From the NCBI GenBank assembly GCA_027531255.1, contig JAPZRU010000002.1, positions 434,001-498,000 of the forward strand: a stretch of 64,000 nt of DNA. Direction: 5' to 3'. The number at the start of each line of letters is the position of its first letter. Position 1 is the stretch's first letter. The notes below the pieces were generated by a model. It saw only the letters and a program-made list of their open reading frames with translations. It ran no database searches and was not told where the DNA came from. This document shows positions 60,603-64,000 of the stretch, piece after piece. A program made the translations under genes and the position numbers. The stretch comes from Steroidobacteraceae bacterium (GTDB lineage Bacteria; Pseudomonadota; Gammaproteobacteria; Steroidobacterales; Steroidobacteraceae).

Positions 60603-63458
60603 TCAACGGCGCGCGTCGTCCTCTTCCGCGACGCCGGCCGCATTGGCGTCGTGCACCAGCGCGGCGCCGCGGAACACCGCGTTGACCAGCAGCAGGTTGA
60701 GGCCGTTCATCTGCGCACGGAAGTTCGGGTCCTGCGTGAACCCGATCACGAGACCCCGCCGCTCGCGCTTGGCCACCACGAAGGGCTTGAACGCGATCTG
60801 GCGGCGGCTGTCTTCCCACAGCACGCCGGAGGTCAGCACCTCGCCCGGGCCCGCGAAACGCAGCACGGTATCCGCCTGGTTCTGCCGGGCGGGCGCGTAG
60901 ATCTCGTTGCCGCTGAACAGCACGTTGACGGTGGGCTGCACGCCCGCGGCTAGCCAGTGCTCGTCGTCGACGACGGTCGCGCGCGCCAGCACGCCCGCGA
61001 CCGGGCGCGGCGGCTGCTTCTCGGGCAGCGTCGCCTTCTCGAGGTCGGCCTCGGTCGCGAGGATCGTGCCCGGGACGCGGCCTTCGCTCGCCTCGTCCTT
61101 GCCGCCCGACTTGCCACCGGAATCGCCGCCGTCGCGACCGCCCTTCCCGGCGCGCTCGCCGTCGCCGTTCTCGCCCCGGCCGTTGCCCTCGTCACCCTTC
61201 GGCTCGTAGACGCCGTCCTCGAGGCGGATCGGCAGCAGGTCCACTTCCGGATCCGCGAGGAAGCGCGTACCGGTGCCGAGGCCGATCAGCACGCCGCCGC
61301 GCGCGACCCAGTTCTTCAGGTTCTCGACGCCGCCCTTGCCGAAGGCGCTCCGGTAGGTGCGGCCCTCGCCCGGGATCAGCAGCACGTCGAAGCCGTCGAG
61401 ATTCGCGGTCGCGAGGCGCGAGCCGCGGATCGCGGTGACGGGATAGCCGAACTGCCGCTCCAGCACGAAGCGCGCGTGGCCCGCGGAGTAGCGCTCGGTC
61501 GGCTCGTCCCAGATCAGCGCGACGCGCGGCGTCGGGATGTCGAGCACGTTCGGCGACCCGAAGCCGGGGCCGTCGGTCACCCACCCGGTGTCGACGCCGG
61601 TGACGGTCGCGCCGGTCGCGACGGCGAGCGGCTGCAGCCGCGCGCCTAGGTCGCGCGCGCCGGCGACCGGGATCACGAGCGAGCCCGAGGGATAGCGCAC
61701 ACCGTCGACCGTGAACGGCTTGTTCGACGACCGCACGTCGATGCCGGCACGCACGGCGGCGGCCAGGAAGCGTGCGGAGGCGGTGTTGCCCCACGGCACG
61801 AGGAAGGCGACCGTCGCGCCCGGGTTCACGACGCCGCCGGGCAGCTGCCAGTCGGCGCTCACGCGCTCGCCGCTCACGTTCGGCACTGCCGTGCAGGTGC
61901 GCGTCGCGACGTTGTACATCAGCGGCAGCGACCACGCGGTGACGTCGTAGATCTCGTCCGGCAGGCCGCGCGCGATGCGATCCTGCTGGCGGCGCACGAA
62001 CTCCGGATCCATCGTCGTCTTCTCGTCGAGCAGCGTGCGGATCAGGCGCTTGGCCGGCTGCGCGGCGGAGACGACGTAGCCGCCGGCCGGGAAGCGCGCG
62101 CCGCAGGCCTGGAACTCGCCCGGCACGCGCGTGACCTCGATGCCGTTGCGCGCGAGCGTGACCGCGAGCCGCGCGGCCATGTCCGGATCGGGCTCGGCGG
62201 AGAGCACGTAGGCCTTCACCGGCTCGCGCCGCCCCTCCTCGATCGCGCTCGCGCGGAACTGCGCGAAGTCCCGAAGGTACCGCTCGCGCGCGTTCGCGAC
62301 GACCTCGACGGCGGAGAGCGACGCGACGAACTGGCTCTGCACCGTCTCGGGATAGCGCAGGATCGTGCCGTCGGAGCGGCGCGCGACGAGGCCGCGCGAC
62401 GAACCCTGTTCGTAGACCATCGCGCTCGCCCCCTGGTAGTTGGGCCAGCCGCTGCCGTAGCCGGGGAAGAAGCCGTCGAAGATCTCGCGCGTGAAGTAGC
62501 GCAGCCCGAAGCGGTCGAACCAGCGCGCGTTGTTGCGGCCGATCTCCTCGACGTTGGCGAGCTGCCGCGCCGTCAGGTTCGGGTTCAGCGGCTTCGCCTC
62601 GGGCGGGAAGAAGTAGGTCTGGTCCGTGCCCATCTCGTGCACGTCCGCGACCACCACCGGCATCCAGTCGAGCAGCGCCGCAGACACCGCGCGGATCTCC
62701 GGCTGCGTCTTCGTGAACCAGTCGCGGTTCATGTCGAACACGTAGTGGTTCATGCGCCCGCCCGGCCAGGGCTCGTCGCGCTCGGCGGACAGCGGGCTCG
62801 GGTCGGGCTCGAGGCCGCGGCCCGCGCGGTTCGAGTCGATGAAGCGCTCGCGGCCGTCCGGGTTGATCAGCGGCACGATCACGATGACGGTCTGGTCGAG
62901 CATCCGGGGCACGCGCGGGTCGCCGCGGCTCGCGAGCAGGTGGTGCGCGACCGCGAGCGCGGCGTCGGTCGTGCCGGGCTCGTTGCCGTGCACCGAGTAG
63001 CCGAGCCACACCGGCGCCGGCAGCGAGGCGATCAGCCGCTCGCCCTCGCCCGGCGCGAGGCGCCGCGGATCCGCGAGCTTCGCCATGCCGGCGCGCACCT
63101 CGTCGAGGCGCGCGAGGTTGGCCGGGCTCGAGATCACCGCATAGAACAGCGAGCGGCCCTGCCACGAGCGGCCGATCTCGACGAGGCGCATGCGGTCCGG
63201 CGCGGCGGCGGCGAGCGCGTCGAAGTAGCGGCGGACCTCGGCGTGGCGGGCGAGCTCGGTGCCGACCTCGAAGCCCAGCACCGACTGCACGGTCGGGATC
63301 GCCGGGTCGTGATCGGCGTCCGGCCAGTGCACTCGGGCGTCGGGCGCCGGGGCCGGCAGCGGCGGCCGGGCGACGGCCAGGAATGGCAGCAGGGCGGCGG
63401 CCAGCAGCAGCGCGAGCGCGCCGGCGAGACGGCGCCGGCGGGAGCGGGAGTCGGTCAC
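60603..63458 (-). CDS. Exported M14-family metallopeptidase (zinc carboxypeptidase)
   Basis: A roughly 951-residue exported protein. GTG 63458 with GAGG upstream gives a clean signal peptide (RRLAGALALLLAAALLPFLA); TTG 63497 is an alternative. The M14 catalytic domain occupies about residues 60-390: LGYSVHGNEPGTTDAAL carries the His-x2-Glu zinc motif, INPDGRERF is the usual loop, and VVADVHEMGTDQTYFFPPEA provides the second zinc His. A long C-terminal region with a class I glutamine amidotransferase-like fold (FDVLLIPGEGRTYRSAFGKG) follows, interrupted by a 40-residue Gly/Asp/Glu/Lys-rich insert (about residues 760-800). Substrate unknown. Confidence 0.92.
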   Translation of the reverse strand: MTDSRSRRRRLAGALALLLAAALLPFLAVARPPLPAPAPDARVHWPDADHDPAIPTVQSVLGFEVGTELARHAEVRRYFDALAAAAPDRMRLVEIGRSWQGRSLFYAVISSPANLARLDEVRAGMAKLADPRRLAPGEGERLIASLPAPVWLGYSVHGNEPGTTDAALAVAHHLLASRGDPRVPRMLDQTVIVIVPLINPDGRERFIDSNRAGRGLEPDPSPLSAERDEPWPGGRMNHYVFDMNRDWFTKTQPEIRAVSAALLDWMPVVVADVHEMGTDQTYFFPPEAKPLNPNLTARQLANVEEIGRNNARWFDRFGLRYFTREIFDGFFPGYGSGWPNYQGASAMVYEQGSSRGLVARRSDGTILRYPETVQSQFVASLSAVEVVANARERYLRDFAQFRASAIEEGRREPVKAYVLSAEPDPDMAARLAVTLARNGIEVTRVPGEFQACGARFPAGGYVVSAAQPAKRLIRTLLDEKTTMDPEFVRRQQDRIARGLPDEIYDVTAWSLPLMYNVATRTCTAVPNVSGERVSADWQLPGGVVNPGATVAFLVPWGNTASARFLAAAVRAGIDVRSSNKPFTVDGVRYPSGSLVIPVAGARDLGARLQPLAVATGATVTGVDTGWVTDGPGFGSPNVLDIPTPRVALIWDEPTERYSAGHARFVLERQFGYPVTAIRGSRLATANLDGFDVLLIPGEGRTYRSAFGKGGVENLKNWVARGGVLIGLGTGTRFLADPEVDLLPIRLEDGVYEPKGDEGNGRGENGDGERAGKGGRDGGDSGGKSGGKDEASEGRVPGTILATEADLEKATLPEKQPPRPVAGVLARATVVDDEHWLAAGVQPTVNVLFSGNEIYAPARQNQADTVLRFAGPGEVLTSGVLWEDSRRQIAFKPFVVAKRERRGLVIGFTQDPNFRAQMNGLNLLLVNAVFRGAALVHDANAAGVAEEDDARR

Positions 63459-63584
63459 GGGAGCCTCGGGGCGGGGCGCGAGTGGCGTGGAGCGCAATTT
63501 CCGCTTCCCGCGCCGTGTCTGGTCAAGTGCGCCGGGTCGCGCCCACGGTGAGCCGTGGCGCCCGGGGGCCCGGCGCTACCGGCG

Positions 63585-64000
63585 TCAGCCCGCGCCGTCC
63601 ACCACCTTGTCGGCCGCGAGCTGCGCCAGTTCCACGTCCGACAGCCCCAGTTCCTTCAGCACCTCGGCCGAGTGCTCGCCGATCTTCGCGAGCTTCCCGC
63701 CGCGCGTGGGCCGCCGCCCGCCCATCTCGATCGGCAGGATCGGCAGCTTCGTCGCGGTGCCGTTCGGGAGGGTCACGTCGCCGAGCCCGCCGCTCGCGAG
63801 CAGGTGCGGGTCGTCGAACATCTCCTCGGGCCGGCCGATCGGCGCGAACGGGATGCCGGTGCGCTCCAGCTTCTCGACCAGCTGCGCCTTCGTGTAGCCC
63901 TTGAACAGCTCGCGCACCTTCGGCAGCAGCGTCTCGCGAGCCAGCACGCGCTGCGAGTTGGTCCTGTACGCCGGGTCCGCGCCGAGCTCGGTGAGCGCGA
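63585..64000 (-). CDS. CaiB/BaiF CoA-transferase family protein (5' end outside window)
   Basis: The C-terminal 138 codons of a class III CoA-transferase; the frame enters from the window's right edge. It reads ALTELGADPAYRTNSQRVLA, then FKGYTKAQLVEKLERTGIPF, APIGRPEEMFDDPHLLASGG, and ends with HSAEVLKELGLSDVELAQLA. The segment GIPFAPI followed by DDPHL is diagnostic of the family's C-terminal part; the catalytic Asp lies upstream outside the window. The acyl-CoA substrate cannot be told. Confidence 0.93.
   Translation of the reverse strand, partial: ALTELGADPAYRTNSQRVLARETLLPKVRELFKGYTKAQLVEKLERTGIPFAPIGRPEEMFDDPHLLASGGLGDVTLPNGTATKLPILPIEMGGRRPTRGGKLAKIGEHSAEVLKELGLSDVELAQLAADKVVDGAG

Noticed and set aside
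1-64000. tRNA, rRNA, riboswitch or intact insertion sequence
   Set aside because: No cloverleaf with a T-loop, rRNA block, riboswitch core or transposase frame was recognised by eye; a covariance-model scan would be needed to exclude small RNAs.

Overview
The window is GC-rich chromosomal DNA (GC-ending codons dominate in every gene) from a bacterium whose gene order is that of the Gammaproteobacteria: mrcA diverging from pilMNOPQ, PP2C phosphatase-yicC-gmk-rpoZ-spoT, ridA-recG-ubiC-ubiA, bioBFHCD, and coxB-coxA-ctaG-coxC-SURF1-ctaA-ctaB. I cannot place it below class; a high-GC lineage related to Xanthomonadales, Nevskiales or Steroidobacterales is an inference. GTG and TTG starts and 1-4 base stop/start overlaps are common. 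No rRNA, tRNA, CRISPR array or intact transposon was recognised.

Layout. 0-7.5 kb (minus): type IV pilus assembly genes pilM-N-O-P-Q followed by a large Ig-like (Big) lipoprotein cut by the window edge. 7.9-10.7 kb: PBP1A. 10.8-15 kb: a conserved hypothetical gene, citrate synthase, a periplasmic M48 peptidase and ribosomal protein bL31. 15.0-15.5 kb: an intergenic space, AT-rich for this genome, carrying three exact DnaA boxes. 15.5-18.2 kb (minus): hemW-rdgB-rph. 18.2-24.5 kb: palindromic repeats, a beheaded CBS-domain gene, a PP2C phosphatase, yicC, a DNA glycosylase, a TolB-like membrane protein, an NRAMP-like transporter, gmk, a glutathione peroxidase and a frameshifted DUF1684 gene. 24.6-34.2 kb (plus): rpoZ-spoT, then a roughly 2.9 kb accessory insertion (Cys-rich protein, MDR oxidoreductase, NTF2-like protein, toxin-antitoxin pair), then ridA-recG-ubiC-ubiA. 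34.3-38.3 kb (minus): a TonB-dependent receptor followed by an exported PHP-fold hydrolase.

38.5-44.3 kb: comF diverges from a complete, tightly overlapping biotin operon whose upstream region holds a BirA-operator-like palindrome next to a consensus -35 box. 44.5-56.2 kb: the aa3-type cytochrome c oxidase cluster with its copper and heme assembly factors; a second TonB-dependent receptor is translationally coupled to coxC inside it. 56.2-57.65 kb is a gene graveyard: remnants of a hybrid sensor kinase, a pirin and a LysR regulator, plus an orphan antitoxin. 57.65-64 kb: a VOC protein diverging from a stand-alone LigD-type polymerase, a glyoxalase-II-like hydrolase, a YceI remnant, a large M14 peptidase and the end of a CaiB/BaiF CoA-transferase.

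The main functional blocks are pilus assembly, (p)ppGpp and RNA maintenance, biotin synthesis, and terminal oxidase assembly. Items most worth a second look are the DnaA-box cluster, the receptor embedded in the oxidase operon, the receptor/PHP-hydrolase pair, the Big-domain lipoprotein next to pilQ and the decayed region after ctaB.
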